NCBI GenBank assembly: GCA_032358165.1
Contig: JAALGY010000033.1
Coordinates: forward strand, 3,286,001 to 3,350,000
Direction: 5' to 3'
From: Diplosphaera chodatii
Taxonomy: Eukaryota; Chlorophyta; Trebouxiophyceae; Prasiolales; Stichococcaceae
Length of the DNA stretch: 64,000 nucleotides
The position numbers and the translations under genes were made by a program. Within the stretch, counting starts at the first letter, position 1. Each line of letters starts with the position of its first letter. The notes beneath the pieces were generated by a model, which had not been told where the DNA came from, did not search any database, and saw nothing but the letters and a program-made list of their open reading frames with translations. Of this stretch, positions 1 through 12,604 are shown in pieces.

Positions 1-3000
1 TTCGTCATGAACCTGCTGCTGCTGCTCCTGTGGCTGCTAGTGGTTGTGTTGCCCTTTTGGGTGAAACCGCCAGTCACGTTCCGCTGGAACCAGCTCACAG
101 CATACTCGGCCAAGAGTGTCGTTCAGGGGTTTGGTCTTGACAACACATTCCTATTGTATGGTGCGCTTGCAATTCACAACGATGCACGATGTTGTATGTA
201 TCCTGCGACCATCTTCAGATCAGTTTTGGCGGCGGCAAAGATTGCTGGACCCAAAATGCCCGATGCAGGAGGCTACAACTACATCTACAGCCGCCGCGGG
301 CATGGCAACCCCTCACTCGGCATCCCAGTCCGCCACCAGCCCATCCCGGCTGACCTTGGCTTCCCCATAGCCATCGTGGTCATGCTCATCGGATCGCTGC
401 TGTTGCTGCTGCGGGCGATTGGCAGCCGCCTGAAGGTATGGCATGGTTGCTGGGCGCATGACAGCCTCAGTCCTGTGACACGCTTGTGAGCCTGTACAAG
501 CAGCGGGCTGCAAAGGGTCCTTACAATCGCTCGTCATCAGCTGCTGATGGGCTCTCCTGCTGGCACTTGCCACCGCAGGGCAATGGCGACAGGCCGGCTG
601 TGGTGTTTGACGTGTTTCGGTACCGCTTTGCCACACTTGTGTTCGCATCATGGGACTACCATTTGACAGATCATGCGGCAGCTGCCAACTTGCGCCGCTC
701 CATACGGCAGCAGCTCAGGGAGATGCTCAATGACGCGGCGGACGATGACGTGCACGTCACCGTGCTCGCCAGGTTTACAGCACAGATCCGTAAGGTGAGC
801 GCTGACTGGAGTGCGACCGACATGTGAATGGTGAGGAGAGAGGCCAGGCGACCAAGACCATTTGCATTCGTGGCATGCAGGCAATCGGTCTGGGCGTCGT
901 CTGGCCTGCGACTGTGGCCGCAGTGGCAGCCTGCAGCTACTACACCCTCAAATACGAAGTTGCCATCAATCACTTCATCGCCACTGACTTTGCAACCTCT
1001 ATCATCCTGTCGCTGATCACAACTGTAGGGGCCAGTCTGGTCCGTGCCAGCATGGCTGTCGAGCTGTGGCATCCACGCTATGTCACCGGGGTGGGATGTG
1101 ACATGAATGTCCTAAAGTGCACACATTTACTTGGGCCTGCCTCACCCGTTGCACACGTCCTGCATAGACTGCATTTGGCTATCATATGTTGTTTGAAGGT
1201 GTGTGTTCTTTGCAGGTACTGGCGGCAAAGCTCTTTACCATCAAACTATGCTACCTCTCGGCGCTCACCTGGCACCTGTATGTGTTGCTGATTGACGGGC
1301 GGGCAGACATCTCAGTTGATGATGCACAACAGGTGCGCCGTGGAAGCATGTTCGTTCCAGTCTGATCATCGGCATGGTGAAGTATGTGCACAAGACACTT
1401 GCACCTCTCAGTGACACTCAAAAAACGCTTGCGACTTCCGTTACCCTGCAGACGTGCCGGTACGTCGACCACACTGATGTCAAATGCCGCACCGGCACCG
1501 TCTGCTGCAATGCTGTCTGCGCGCATTACCAGACCCCTCCCAACGACCCCCTCAAGGCAGGCTGCTACTGTTGCGTCTGTGCCAAACCATCTCACATGCC
1601 CCCATATCCCGTCTGTGCATACGTACACACCTTATAATGCAGAGCAGAGGTGACATGCCCTGTATGCGCAGGGTCGCTGCGTGCCGGCATGCCCAGAGAC
1701 CACGATCGGGCTGCTGCTGTACCGGCTGATGATCACGAATGCGCTCATCATCAACGGCTGCGACCTCGGGCGGGGGCTCATCCTGCGCCACTGCACCGAG
1801 CAGGCCTTTGATCCGCCAGACGTGGGTCGCTTCTGCCCCCTCCTCTCAGTGCCTGCTGTCAGAGAGCCAACGATCTGAGGCGGAATGCTCGAATAGCATT
1901 GCTCCCTCGAGTATCACGGCTGTGGACCCTGTCCGTTAACACTTATGGTTTTGTTCGGGATCCCTGCTGCAGGTGGTGCTGACGGTGATCGAGAACCAGG
2001 CGCTGGTGTGGCTGGGCGCTGCGATGGCGCCCTTCCTGCCGCTGCTGGGAGCAGCATCCAACGCGCTGCACTTCGCCGTGCAGAAGCTGCTGGCGTTGCA
2101 CTGCTTTGCGCCGCCCAAGAAGCCCTACTCCGCGTCACGCACCTCGACCATTGCCCATGGGCTGATGCTCGGTGGGCAAAGTCATCCAACAGCTGTATCA
2201 TGCTCAAGGACGACGAGCATGAGGATTGGTCCGCTGCCTCGTGGTGCCTTGTCCCATCCCTTGAATCGGAGTTGCTGAACAGACACAAGAACCAGTGCGG
2301 TCATGTGCAGTGGCGCTGGCGGGGTGCACGATCACCAACGGGTTCAACCTGCAGTACCACCGGCAGACGTGCGGCCCGCACCAGGGCACCTCCATGAAGA
2401 ATGCGTTTGGCGACCTGGTCCAGGCGGCACCCAGGTCAGCCACTTGCTTACACCAAATAAGACACCTGTTTGCATGTAAAGTATACCTGTCATGCACCTG
2501 CCGCTGTGATTGTCATCGCAGGTGGTGCATGTGCCAGTAGTGTGGCTGGTCGCGGTCGCACATGTCTGATCACCGGATATCGCTGCTGACCGCAGGGGTC
2601 TCAGCACGACTGTCACCTGGTTTGCAAGTCCCATCGTGCTGGGTGGGCTTGCGATCCTGCTGCTGTTCTGCATCGTGGTGCTGCAGAGCCGGGTCGCCAA
2701 GTTCCGGCGCGATGTGCACCGCCTGAAGGAGGACTTCACAGCCTACCGCCGCGACATGAAGGAGAAGGCAAGGACTGCTCCATGAGTGTGCTCGCACTAC
2801 GAGGGCGGATTGCAGTTGAGCTGCATTGCACTTTAAACCTCGCATGGTGCTCTGTGCGGTGACCGCTGGTGCTCCCCCTGGGCAGGTGGTGATGACACGC
2901 AAGCTGGGGGCGGCAGGGGCACTGCTGCCGCTTCCGGCAGGCAATGGCACCACTAGTAGGGGTGGCGGGGCAAACGGGGACATTGACAGTACGTCAAGGA

Positions 3001-3128
3001 ACAGGCTGGAGCTCGTTGCAGCATCGCACCTGGGGGCCACAACAGCAGCAACACCCACGAGCAGGCTGGCACAGTTTGGCAAGCAATTGGGTGACACTCA
3101 TGATGTGGGAACTCTGCGGGGTGGCTGA
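1..3128 (+). CDS. TMC-like (transmembrane channel-like) membrane protein, 5' end off the window
   Basis: Multi-pass membrane protein of the TMC family, which in animals forms mechanosensory channels. The role in an alga is unknown. Exons I can read: 1-160, 269-435, 579-794, 881-1090, 1216-1332, 1672-1821, 1973-2171, 2311-2434, 2596-2767 and 2887-3128. Phases close at all of these junctions except across 1333-1671, where one or more exons remain unresolved. Family marks in order: a hydrophobic first segment, FLLYGGYNY, VFASWDYHLTD followed by a Lys/Arg-rich helix, CPETTIGLLLYRL (the TMC signature, with Pro in place of the usual Trp), ALVWLGAAMAPFLPLL, PPKKPYSASRTST and CGPH. The last two exons join only if a GC-AG donor is used at 2768. 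Otherwise translation stops at 2783-2785. The protein has no start here: the cytoplasmic N terminus lies left of base 1. Family assignment is firm; exact exon ends are less so. Confidence 0.8.
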
Positions 3129-4392
3129 TTTGCACAGCCGCGACATCTCACGGTATGCCAGCTGATTAGAGCGCCTCTGAGACGATACACGAAGGATGCA
3201 ACTCCAAGTCGTTTGCATGCTGCTCAGCGCTATGCCCCAATGTTTGAGCGATATGCCGTGCTGTACTGGGTTGCGCCATTTTGATCCACATCTGTGCCAT
3301 GTGTCTCTTTTGTGACTCTGGCAGCTACGTCGAGCGCATTTATTGTTTGTCTGCGAGATGCTGGTCGCTCTTCAACGGTTGACTGCACCTGCATGAATAC
3401 CCTATAGCTTCTGCCGCTGCAGCTGGTCCAGGCCTCTGGCCCACCCAGCCTGTGGGGCGTTGCCCAGCTGCTGCCTATAGTTGCTGCCCTGCAGCACGCA
3501 GGATCATGTTGCAGTGTGGCGTTGCTGGTTCACGGAGCACCAGGACGCCAAATGCACGCGCATTATACGTCATGTCCCTGTAGCATCGGATGCCGTGTGG
3601 TGTGTGCCTGAGAGATGGCAAAACGCTGGACCCGGCCCTGCAGCGATGCAGGGGATGCAAAGATTCCCTCGTTGCGGGCGACCGGCCGAGGCGACAGGGC
3701 TCAGCGGAGTTGACGGCACGGCCTGTCTGCATTGGATCGTGCGACCGTCGTCAGGGGCTGCGTGATCTGTCGGAACCGGCCCTGTGGCGGGCTCACAGGT
3801 GCGCGGCATTGCACCACTTCATCCGCATGACGGACTGGTGTCGGGCGGTGTATGGATCTGGATTTCTGAGCATGTCGGCGCTCGTGCTGGCGCCTAGAGG
3901 ATGCTGGATGTCTCGATGAGGCGACTGCGGCAGGGCGCTGGGGGTTGGAAACATCGAAAGGGTCCTGGCCGCAAAGATGTCGTTGAGCGGTGCAGTGGAC
4001 GTTGAACCAGAGCTAGTCGCTTTGACAGCCGAGAGACGACTATTCCAGACATGTTAAGCCTCACATACACATCGGCCAGTCCGTTGGGGAGATTGCTGTC
4101 GCTTCGAGGACCGACATCTGATTGACATCCGGTTGGGGCTCGGCAAGATGCAGACCCAAAACAGATAGTGCAGGCTGCCACGAGGCTCAGCCTGACTGCA
4201 TCTAGCGCATATGGAACGCGTGGGGTTGTACTGAGCAATCGGCGGCCCATCCGCCAAGCGTTGAGGTGGACGCATGCGTGTAGGCATGCACCATGCATGC
4301 TGCAAATGACACACGCAGTTCTGACCTGTACAGGGCACCGGTGCATAACAGAGCGCTCGCAAGCAAGGGCGCTCACCGGGGTGACAAGCAGC
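3129..4392. other. Intergenic: 3' UTR of the TMC-like gene and upstream region of the LRR gene
   Basis: Both flanking genes point right, so this stretch should hold the TMC 3' UTR and the promoter and 5' UTR of the LRR gene. The open frames here are short, lack family resemblance and show none of the codon regularity of neighbouring exons. I see no RNA gene or repeat. Confidence 0.5.
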
Positions 4393-7300
4393 ATGGCGCG
4401 CTGCAGCCGCAGCTGGCTGCTGGCGGTTCTGCTGCTGGCCGCAGCTGCAGCTGGGACTGCACAGGACCAGAACCAGCAGCAGGGCCAACAGCCCACCCCA
4501 TCGCCTCAGGTACGTGAGGTCCTGGACTATCGCTATGGAAAGCATAGGCAGAGCACCATGCTATATCAGCTGTATAGGTCAATGATCCTCCCTGATGTGC
4601 ACCGCAGCCGCAGGGAGAGTTTGGGCCAACTCCGCAGCCCAGCTTCCAGCCGACCAACGACCCGGCGCTGACACAGGGGGGGCAGCCTTCACAGGCGCCG
4701 TCGGAGCAGCCAACCCAGGCGCCCTCATTTGAGCCGACACAGGCACCGGTGCCAACACAGCAGCCAACGCAAGCGCCGTCGGACCAGCCGACCCAGGCGC
4801 CCTCGGATCAGCCGACGCAGGCGCCGGTGCCGACGCAACAGCCGAGCCAGGCGCCGTCTGACCAGCCTACACAGGCGCCGTTGGATCAGCCGACCCAGGC
4901 GCCGTCAGAGCAGCCGACTCAGGCGCCCAACCAGGGGCAGCCCACGCCGACGCCGAACTCGGCCACCGGCAACTTCAACCCCAACGACGGTGAGCTTGCC
5001 TGGGCTCATCATGCGGCTCACAGTTGCATGTGGAAAGCTGCTTGCACCAGAAGTATGAAGATGGGCGCAGCCATACACGCAGTCACTGCGCTGTGATGCC
5101 CTGCAGTCACGGCACTGCTGGCGCAGAAGCAGGCAGTCAGCAACGCCAACAGCATCAATGAGCTGAGCAGCTGGGTGCAAGGCGGCAACCCGTGCGACAA
5201 CTGGGGCGGGGTCACCTGCGAGCAGTCCGGCGCTGTGACCGCACTGTGAGTCGTGGGCTGCCTACAAGCTCCAAGCGGTGGCAGCATGCATGGCAAGCAC
5301 AGAGACCAATGCCGTGGACCGAGCTTCTATGGCATGCGCGAAGCACCGCAAGACCTACGAAGTGGCTTCATTGTGTGCCACCTCGCTGCAGGGACCTGAC
5401 GGGCCTCGGCCTCCAGGGCAGCCTGGCGGGGGGTCTGTCCGGACTCGCCACGCTGCAGACGCTGTGAGCCGGCCTGCCTGCTGCTTGCAGAACTGCCGCA
5501 AGTGTCGTCATGGCTGTCTGTGCGAGCACACACGTGTGAGGTAGAGCAGCGAGCCTGTGCTGACGCCGATGTGCGTGTGCCTGTGGCGCGCAGTAAGCTG
5601 GGGCAGAACCAGCTGAGCGGGTCGCTGCCGGGGGAGTGGGCGGGCAACAACGCTTTCCAGTCGCTCACGGAGCTGGATGTGTCCGCCAACCAGCTGAGCG
5701 GTGACCTGCCGGACTCGTACGGCGCGCAGGGCGCATTCCCGGGCCTGCAGCTGCTGCGCCTGGGCACCAACGGCTTCACAGGTTGGTGCAACTTCGCTTT
5801 GTGGGCACAGCGCATGGTGCTGGCGTGCTGGAATGTTTGAACAGCTGCTGTTGTGCAACCTGCTGAGGATGTTCGGTGGGTTTGTCTCTGGGCTGTCCAG
5901 CATCGCGAGCATCATATTGCCGGTGGCCTCCCACATGCAGGCAGCCTGCCGCCAGCGTGGGGGCAGGACGGCGGGCTTGGCGCGCTGCAGAACCTGCTGG
6001 TGGAGTCCAACCAGCTGGAGGGGTCCCTGCCGGCCGAGTGGGGGTCCAGTGGCCGCTTCGGCGCACTCTCCCGGCTGGACGTCTCCAACAACACCCTGGA
6101 GGGTTCGATCCCGACGGAGTGGGGTGGCAACAACGCGCTGCCGTCCCTGACGGCCTTGTGAGTCGCCCCTCACACCTCTGTGAAATGGCTTCAGCACTTG
6201 CAAGTGTCTGTAGGTGCGCCTCAGGGCGAATGTCTGCAAGTGCACCTCAGGACCATTGTCGTGGGTCAGACAGGATGGCAACAGCATGTTTGTTCAGCGT
6301 GATTGCTATGGAACTCCGCAACCACCGCTTCACTGCAGCGCTCCACCTGCTGAAGACGTTGTTGTTTAAATGCTTGGCAGGGTGCTGAAGCCGGGGAACT
6401 CGGACCTTTGCGGCACCATACCTGGCAATCTGCAGGTGCTGCCGTCGAATGCCGTCAGCGGCGGCAAGGTCGTATGTGGCGACACCCCCCCGACACCTCC
6501 TCCACCAGGGGGCAAGGTGAGCTGTGCTGTTGACAGTTCATCTCCCTGTCTGTCTGCCCCGACATGCGTGCGCCTGTGGGCGGCAGCCGCGATCACATTT
6601 GATGATGCGCATTTTTGCGCACTGCACGGCCCAACATCATCATCTGAAGGGCTTGACACAGCACGGACATGGGCTGTCTGATGCTGCAGACCTCGGCTCC
6701 CACATCCACCCCTTCAACCGGCGGTGGTTCGTCCGGCGGCGACCAAACAGTCGGGGTGAGAGAGCATGCCATCGAGCTTGCATGCTGCGCGTGCAACAGA
6801 CGGGTATGCCTGCATATCCTGCAGACCATGCGAAAACCCGAAAAGGTCAGGGAACACTCCAGTGTGAAGTATGCTGCTGCAGGCTGCTTTCGATGTGACT
6901 GGCAACAATCTGGTGCCATGGACGGAGGCTGCCAACCAGACATTCGCGTCCGCCCTCAAATTTGCACTTGTGCGCTCCCCTCCACGACTCAAGCTGATTT
7001 GCAGAAATCCGCAACTCGCATGACTCTGGAGTGTTGCTCAAGTACCCTGATCACAGCAGCACGCCTGACATGTCTGTTGTGTCGCTGGCAGGGTGACCAG
7101 TTCAACAGCACCGTGATCCGGTATGTTGGCAATGTGCCCAGCAACTCCTCATCGTCATCTGGCAGGAAGCTGCTGCAGAGCCAGGGCATCACGGTCTACT
7201 ATAACCTGGAGCAGGTGCACATCGTATCAGCTGGTCCTGTAGACGTGCTTGTGTTGCATTGCAGGAGCACGTTGGCCTTGTTTCTGAGAGGTTGTGTCCA

Positions 7301-9525
7301 AGTAACATTCTGATGGCTTTCATTGCGGCCACAGGTGTCAGACCCGACCGCCCTCACTGCAAAGCTGCAGGACCAGAACACGCTGTCATCCCTGCAGAAT
7401 GCATTGAACCAAAACGGTACGGTAGTAGCCTGTAAACCTGCGGGAAGCACCCACCCTGCATTGTCTGCAACTTGGGGACTCTGGCATTTGATATGGTTGC
7501 CGTGACGCAATATGCTGTGTGACTTCAATGTAACACATTGTCCACTGCGCATGAAGGTGTGAATGCGAACAGTGTGACGGTGAGCGACACCCAGGACGGC
7601 GGGATCGTTGTGCCGGGCACCAGCACCAGCGGCGGCGGCAGCAGTGGGCTGTCCACCGGCGCGATCGTCGGCATCGTCATCGGTGCCATCGCGGGCCTGC
7701 TGCTCCTATGTGAGTCACCCGGGGCCCAATTGGTGCAGGAACTGCTGGGCACCAGTCTCTGGCCTGCTCAGTGCTGCAGAGCAACCTGTGTGATGAGCCT
7801 GGTGGCATATTGGCATGACGGTCTGGCATGGCTCTGCCAGCCAACCACCTCTACATATGTCCCTGCGCTGTTTCTACCAAGTGTATGACGCAGACAGATG
7901 ACGCAGCTCTGCTGCCCTGCAGTGCTATTGCTCGTGTGCTGCCTGCGGCGGCGGAAGCGCAGCCGAGGCACCTACAAGGACCCAGAGATCGTCAAGGCCG
8001 GCACGGTGAGTTCACATGCCGTTGCCACCTGACGTGAGCCTGTCGCTGCACCCTCGATGGAAGCCATGAACCTGGCTTGATGCCAGTAGGCTGATTCTGT
8101 GCTGCTGGAGCATCAGTCCTGTCCGTCAGCATGAACAGCATGGGCTTGATCGTGCATGCAGCCAATCGTTCGGCCGCAATCGACTTTCCGAAATGACGCG
8201 GATGGGAGCCCATCAGGGGGCCTGACATACTATCGTCGCAAGGTGCACAAGGATGGTGCATGCAGTGCACTGTTGAATCTGGTTGGTCTGCTCCTGCTAC
8301 TCCGTCACATCTGACAGTCTTACATCTGCCCTGACGTCCCTCCTTTCACGCTTCGCCAAGCAAGTGTCGTCGTGTGGCAGGGCTCGCCCACGGCGTCGCC
8401 GCAGCACTCTGGCACGCTGCCCCAGGGCCTGCCGCAGATGGCCGCGCCCATCGTCCTGAGCACGGACAACATCGCCTACCAGGTGCCAGCCGCTTCATGT
8501 TGCCTTATGGCAACGCTTCCGCATGCAATGGGTTTTGGTTCGACACTTGGCGGCAGCATGGGGGAAGCGACGTGGGGCGTCCCGCTGAACCGCAGGGGCA
8601 GCGTGTGAACCAGCCGATGACGGGGCCCTCGCCGCGGAGCGCCTCCCCCAGCCAGAGCCCCATGTACCCCACCGTCAAGCCCACCGACGACATCGACGAG
8701 GCGCCGGTGCCCGCGGGCAAGGCCAGCAAGTGCGCGGCCGGCCCCAAGTGATGTTCCCCTTGAGGTTTCCTTCCCCCTCATGTAGTGGGCCCTGCTGACT
8801 GGTCTCGCCTTGGCCGGCAGGTTTTCGTCGTGGTGGACGGGCCGCAGCGCTGAGCGGCCCGTGGGCGAGGCGTCCCCGGGCCCCGCCCAGTCGCCCTTCT
8901 CCCCCCAGATCGCGCCCGAGCATGACGTGGACCTGGACTTCCCCCAGGTGCTTGCTCGTCAGCCTCCGCGACATGCAGCACCTACCCCTGCATGGCGACA
9001 CACGTTGGCTGCATTTGCTGCGGCAGCAAATACACTGAACAACCGTGCTGACATGCTGGCGTCCATCTTTGTGGGGCAAGTGAAGCAAGGGACGTCTGCT
9101 GGCATGTGCGCGGGGTCTGCTGCCTGTCAGTAGTGGTGACCTTGCTGCCGTGAAGTGTGTTGACCAGCATGCTGCTTTGCAGGGGGGCGGCGGGGCAGCC
9201 TCATCGCCTGCGGGAGGCAGCCGTGTGGCGGAGTGGCTGCGGCCCGGAGGGGGCGCCAGCCCCACAGGCCCGCAGGTGAGCGTCCTTAGTATCAGTGGTG
9301 TGGTCGCAGCATCACCACATGTGTGGCGAGGTGCATTGCTCACGCTTTTGAGGCGCTGCTGGGGTGATCACAGCTGCCGTCAGGCATTGCCTGTGCCGTT
9401 GGTGTATCATATATACCTACACATCTGATCTGCCCGCTTGGCCACATTGCCTGCAGCCAATTGAGCGGACCGGCAGCCAGAAGAAGAAGCTGTCGTCCGT
9501 CGTCTCCGACATAGATGCCATATAG
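4393..9525 (+). CDS. Leucine-rich-repeat receptor-like membrane protein without kinase
   Basis: Complete 19-exon model with every splice phase closing, giving 822 codons plus stop. Exons: 4393-4509, 4608-4989, 5107-5245, 5392-5463, 5594-5781, 5941-6157, 6381-6516, 6690-6755, 6883-6969, 7092-7214, 7335-7416, 7557-7709, 7923-8005, 8162-8242, 8381-8482, 8596-8747, 8821-8947, 9183-9275, 9457-9525. Order in the protein: signal peptide (residues 1-23), a QPTQAPS-type stalk to about residue 165, an LRR N-cap (NPCDNWGGVTC), about seven LRRs (one exon is exactly 72 nt, one 24-residue repeat), a Ser/Gly linker, a small extracellular module containing GRKLLQS, one membrane helix at about 571-595 followed by RRRKR, and a tail of about 225 residues rich in Ser, Pro and Gly. 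The tail shows no kinase motif. Probably a cell-surface recognition protein; ligand and signalling partner are unknown. The ATG at 4393 opens a good signal peptide. Confidence 0.85.
4675..4950 (+). repeat. QPTQAPS coding repeat (stalk of the LRR protein)
   Basis: Tandem in-frame units of about 7 residues, with the pattern [DE]QPTQAP[SLV], encoded by near-identical 21-nt units with some variation (PVPTQQP variants). It forms a Pro/Thr-rich spacer between the signal peptide and the LRR N-cap, likely extended and O-glycosylated (inference). Confidence 0.85.
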
Positions 9526-10286
9526 AAGTGCAACAGCTGGGATGCATGGGGCTCAGGGCTCGGTCAGCACGTCTGCCGTGTGCTTCGTCATCCGCCCTGC
9601 TGTGTGCCGTGGTCTTGAACTTCATCCTCTGGTCGCCGCGACATCTGGTTGTAGCATTGCGGGGACCATCCAGCTCCTGCAGTTTTGGGTCTTGTTTTGG
9701 GTGTGCAGTCTGTGCGATCGCACCCGCTAGAAACCCGCAGCACATCTGTTGACCTTCGTGCAGCCATGCTTGTCGTGAATCTGAGGGCACCTTGATACTG
9801 CAGTTTGATGGTGTTGTTAAACTGTGCTGCCATTTCCCGAACATGCCGCAGCTTCGTTATGTGCTTCGCACGTAAACTGCATATTGCTTGCTACTGGCGG
9901 ATGCTGCTCGACACTCTCCATCGTTTGAGGACCGTTTCAGTCAGACACATCACCACGTCACCTGTCACATGACGTTCCCCGACCCGGAAGTAACTTCACA
10001 GCCACAAGGCACTGCAGGGTCCAGACACATCGTCATCGAGTCAAAGTGCCAGTGATGCCTTCTTGCTTCCCACATCCTGCCCGAGACATCGTTGATCCAA
10101 CGAGCGGTGCAGACTAGGCAGTTGACTGATGTTCAGGCTCCCCCAACAGCACATACATACACACCAGGGTCTTATCACATGAGAGCATTGGCCCTGTTGC
10201 ACCGGTCCCAGGTGGCACTCAAACTCGGCGCGCAGGCGCACCGCCTTGCAGGACATGCAGAGGCCAGCGTGTGTGCAACGTGTCAC
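9526..10286. other. Intergenic between the LRR gene and the thioesterase gene
   Basis: Presumed 3' UTR of the LRR gene and promoter/5' UTR of the thioesterase. No open frame with recognisable similarity, no repeat and no RNA gene seen. Confidence 0.45.
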
Positions 10287-11485
10287 ATGCGTTCTGCTGA
10301 CACATCAATAAGAAGAACACCTGTCACGGCAGCAGCGAGCAGCACAGCACACTTGAGACCTGCTGATCCATGCAGCAACCGCATGCCGCGGAGGACCGTC
10401 TGTTGCAGCACCTTGGGTACGATTGCGAGATGTCAGTGCTGGCAGCTAGATGCTGATTGATTAAGGCAAGTGCCGTACATCTCTTATGTCATGATCGTGC
10501 ACAGGTAAAGCTAGCCGGGTCGTTCAAATGCGCTTTGGGTTATCGCAGGTGAGGCCAGCGGCACATACTTTGCAGTCGACATGGCAGTGAGGGACTATGA
10601 GCTCGACCAATATGGGGTGAGAGGGCTGCTCAAACACCGACAACATCGTGCACTGCAACTCTGCGTGGGACAGCGATGCTGGTACATTGCGCTGACGGGC
10701 TGTTCTCCCTGCATTTCAGGTCGTCAACAATGCTGTGTGAGTCTGTTCACGGTTGTGGCGCCTTGTAACTTGCATCTAGACTTGAGCGGCGGCCACTAGC
10801 TACGTGAAAAGGCAATGCCTCTGCTGCAGGTATGCCAACTACTTGCAACATGGTGAGCAGTGCCGCACGGTCAGTGCTGGATGGTTCGCCAAGCACATGC
10901 CGCACAGCTTGCTCGAGCTTGCTGATCTGAGCATGCCTGCACCGCAGCGCGGCACGAATTCCTGGAGAGCAGAGGCATCAAGCCTGACGAGATTGCTCGC
11001 GCCGGGGAGGCGCTTGCGCTGTCAGAGCTCAGCATGCGGTTCATCGCGCCGCTGCGGTCATGTGACCGCTTCAGGTGTGTGCTGCGCAATCGGATGGGCA
11101 GCTGCCTGCTGGCGTTGGCAGCATGACGTGATGTTTGATCACGTTCAAACCTCGCACCTCGCTGCAGGGTTGTGTTCGAGTTGGCGAGATCAGCGCAGCT
11201 CGTGCGACACTTGAGCAGAGATTGTGCGACAGCCAGCGACTACAGATGAGCCACCCCAGGTATGGTACATATCTGATTGCCTGGGATTGCCTGAAGGGTG
11301 CTTGCTGCACCTGATACTTTCGCTCTTCACATTTGTGCGCCTGAAGTATGGTCAAGGTGCATGTCATGTGTGGATGCTCGCAGGTGGTGCTGACGGCAAC
11401 TGCGGTGGTGGTGGTATTGGATGGCATGTACAGGCCAAAGCGCATCACTGGGGCGCTGCGGCAACATTTGGAGGCTGCGGCATGA
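10287..11485 (+). CDS. Chloroplast hotdog-fold acyl-ACP thioesterase (ALT/4HBT type)
   Basis: Predicted to hydrolyse acyl-ACP or related thioesters in the plastid, as plant acyl-lipid thioesterases do. Exons: 10287-10416, 10549-10616, 10720-10736, 10830-10852, 10948-11079, 11168-11259, 11384-11485. The first exon is Ser/Arg/Thr/Ala-rich and basic, resembling a transit peptide. The core reads [20 protein letters not shown], then RHEFLESRGI, an EALALSELSMRF strand, VRVGEISAAR, and finally TAVVVVLDGMYRPKRI before the stop. [14 protein letters not shown] is the diagnostic catalytic-loop motif of the family. Two exons are only 17 and 23 nt. The last junction does not close in frame: the penultimate exon ends with two extra bases while the last exon needs phase 0. 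The exon ending at 11079 also requires a non-preferred donor. Explanations are an assembly indel, unusual splicing or decay of the gene. Confidence 0.75.
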
Positions 11486-11723
11486 CCCTTGGGAGACTGA
11501 GCTGCGTTGCCAGCGGCAGCAAACCCTTTTTAGTGCCGACATGTTAATGATCACATGTCTAGAGTCTGCGCAAGCCATCTGAACAACGGTCTCTTGACAA
11601 ACCAGCACAGAACCACACCAGTGTCCACGCCCACGCTTGCCAATATGCAACATCAACTGCCGCAATCTGGACCCATCCGACCGCCGCTATGCGCAATGGG
11701 GCACGCTGCCCCACACGTCGCTG

Positions 11724-12604
11724 CTACTGTTGCCTGCTGGGCTGCTCTGAAGCAGCGTCCGCCGCCTCCTTGGCTGCCCGCGCCGCCTCCTCTGCTGCAT
11801 CCACATCGACGCCCTTCTCCCTAAAGTCCTGGTCTAACCGCTCCTTTGCCCTGTACACCTGCAGAATGTTGCCCAACCGTAGTGGTTGTATGTCATACAC
11901 ATGGGCAAAGGACCTCATAGCTGCCCTGTGCTTTAACCTCGGCAATTCAATTGAGCGGTGAGTGTCCCTGCACTGCATTCCTGCAATGAGAGCAAGTGGC
12001 AGAGCCATACCTTCGACTGCAGATAGAAGGAGCCGTGCTCCTCGTTCACGTGGAACAAGTGCTCGAATTTCTGTGGGCATGAGCAGCACAAGCGATAAGC
12101 CATGCCGCGATTCGCTCATGATGCCATTGTGGATTCAATCACACACACAGCAGCGCACCTTGCGAGCCTGCTCCAGCGTGGCGTTCTTCTCAACGCCGAG
12201 GATCTGTTGCGCCTCCTGCAGGCTCATCTGCCCTGACTTCAGCCCCGCGCTGACATTTTCCGCTGCCACACCCGACTTCGCTGCATCTGCACGGCAGGGC
12301 ACCCAACAACCTTTCCTCATATCCCTGTCATATAGCTAACGTCACGTCAGTGTCATGACAAAGCCACGTAGGTCCGGCAGTGTGGCAGAGCAGCCAGGCA
12401 CTCACTGACGACTGCTTGTCTGTACGCCTGCGCTGCCGCCCGAAAGAGCACACCACCGCCGGCGACCAGGAGGTTGGCAAGAATCCTTGCGGCCTACAAA
12501 GGTAATCACACGTTGACATACACTATTTCGCAAGCTGTGCGCTAGTTTTTGATGCAACACAGCATGCCGCCAGAAGCTGCCGGCAGCAGACACCCGCGCA
12601 CCAT
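11724..12604 (-). CDS. PAM16: Mitochondrial import motor subunit PAM16/TIM16
   Basis: J-like subunit of the presequence-translocase import motor, which pairs with PAM18 and restrains mtHsp70 at the inner membrane. Five exons close perfectly to 137 residues: 12604-12602 (the ATG alone), 12493-12406, 12286-12159, 12070-12011 and 11858-11724. The protein begins MAARILANLLVAGGGVLFRA, the conserved hydrophobic N terminus, then AYRQAVVNAAKSGV, SLQEAQQILGVEKNATLEQA, EHLFHVNEEHGSFYLQSK and VYRAKERLDQDF, ending in an Ala/Glu-rich helix. The DKE-type loop that replaces HPD in this family is reduced here to NEEHG. The start codon sits alone on its exon (ATG then GTGCGC donor). This is inferred from the family's start and the phase. 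It converges with the thioesterase gene and is divergent from NAA20. Confidence 0.93.
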
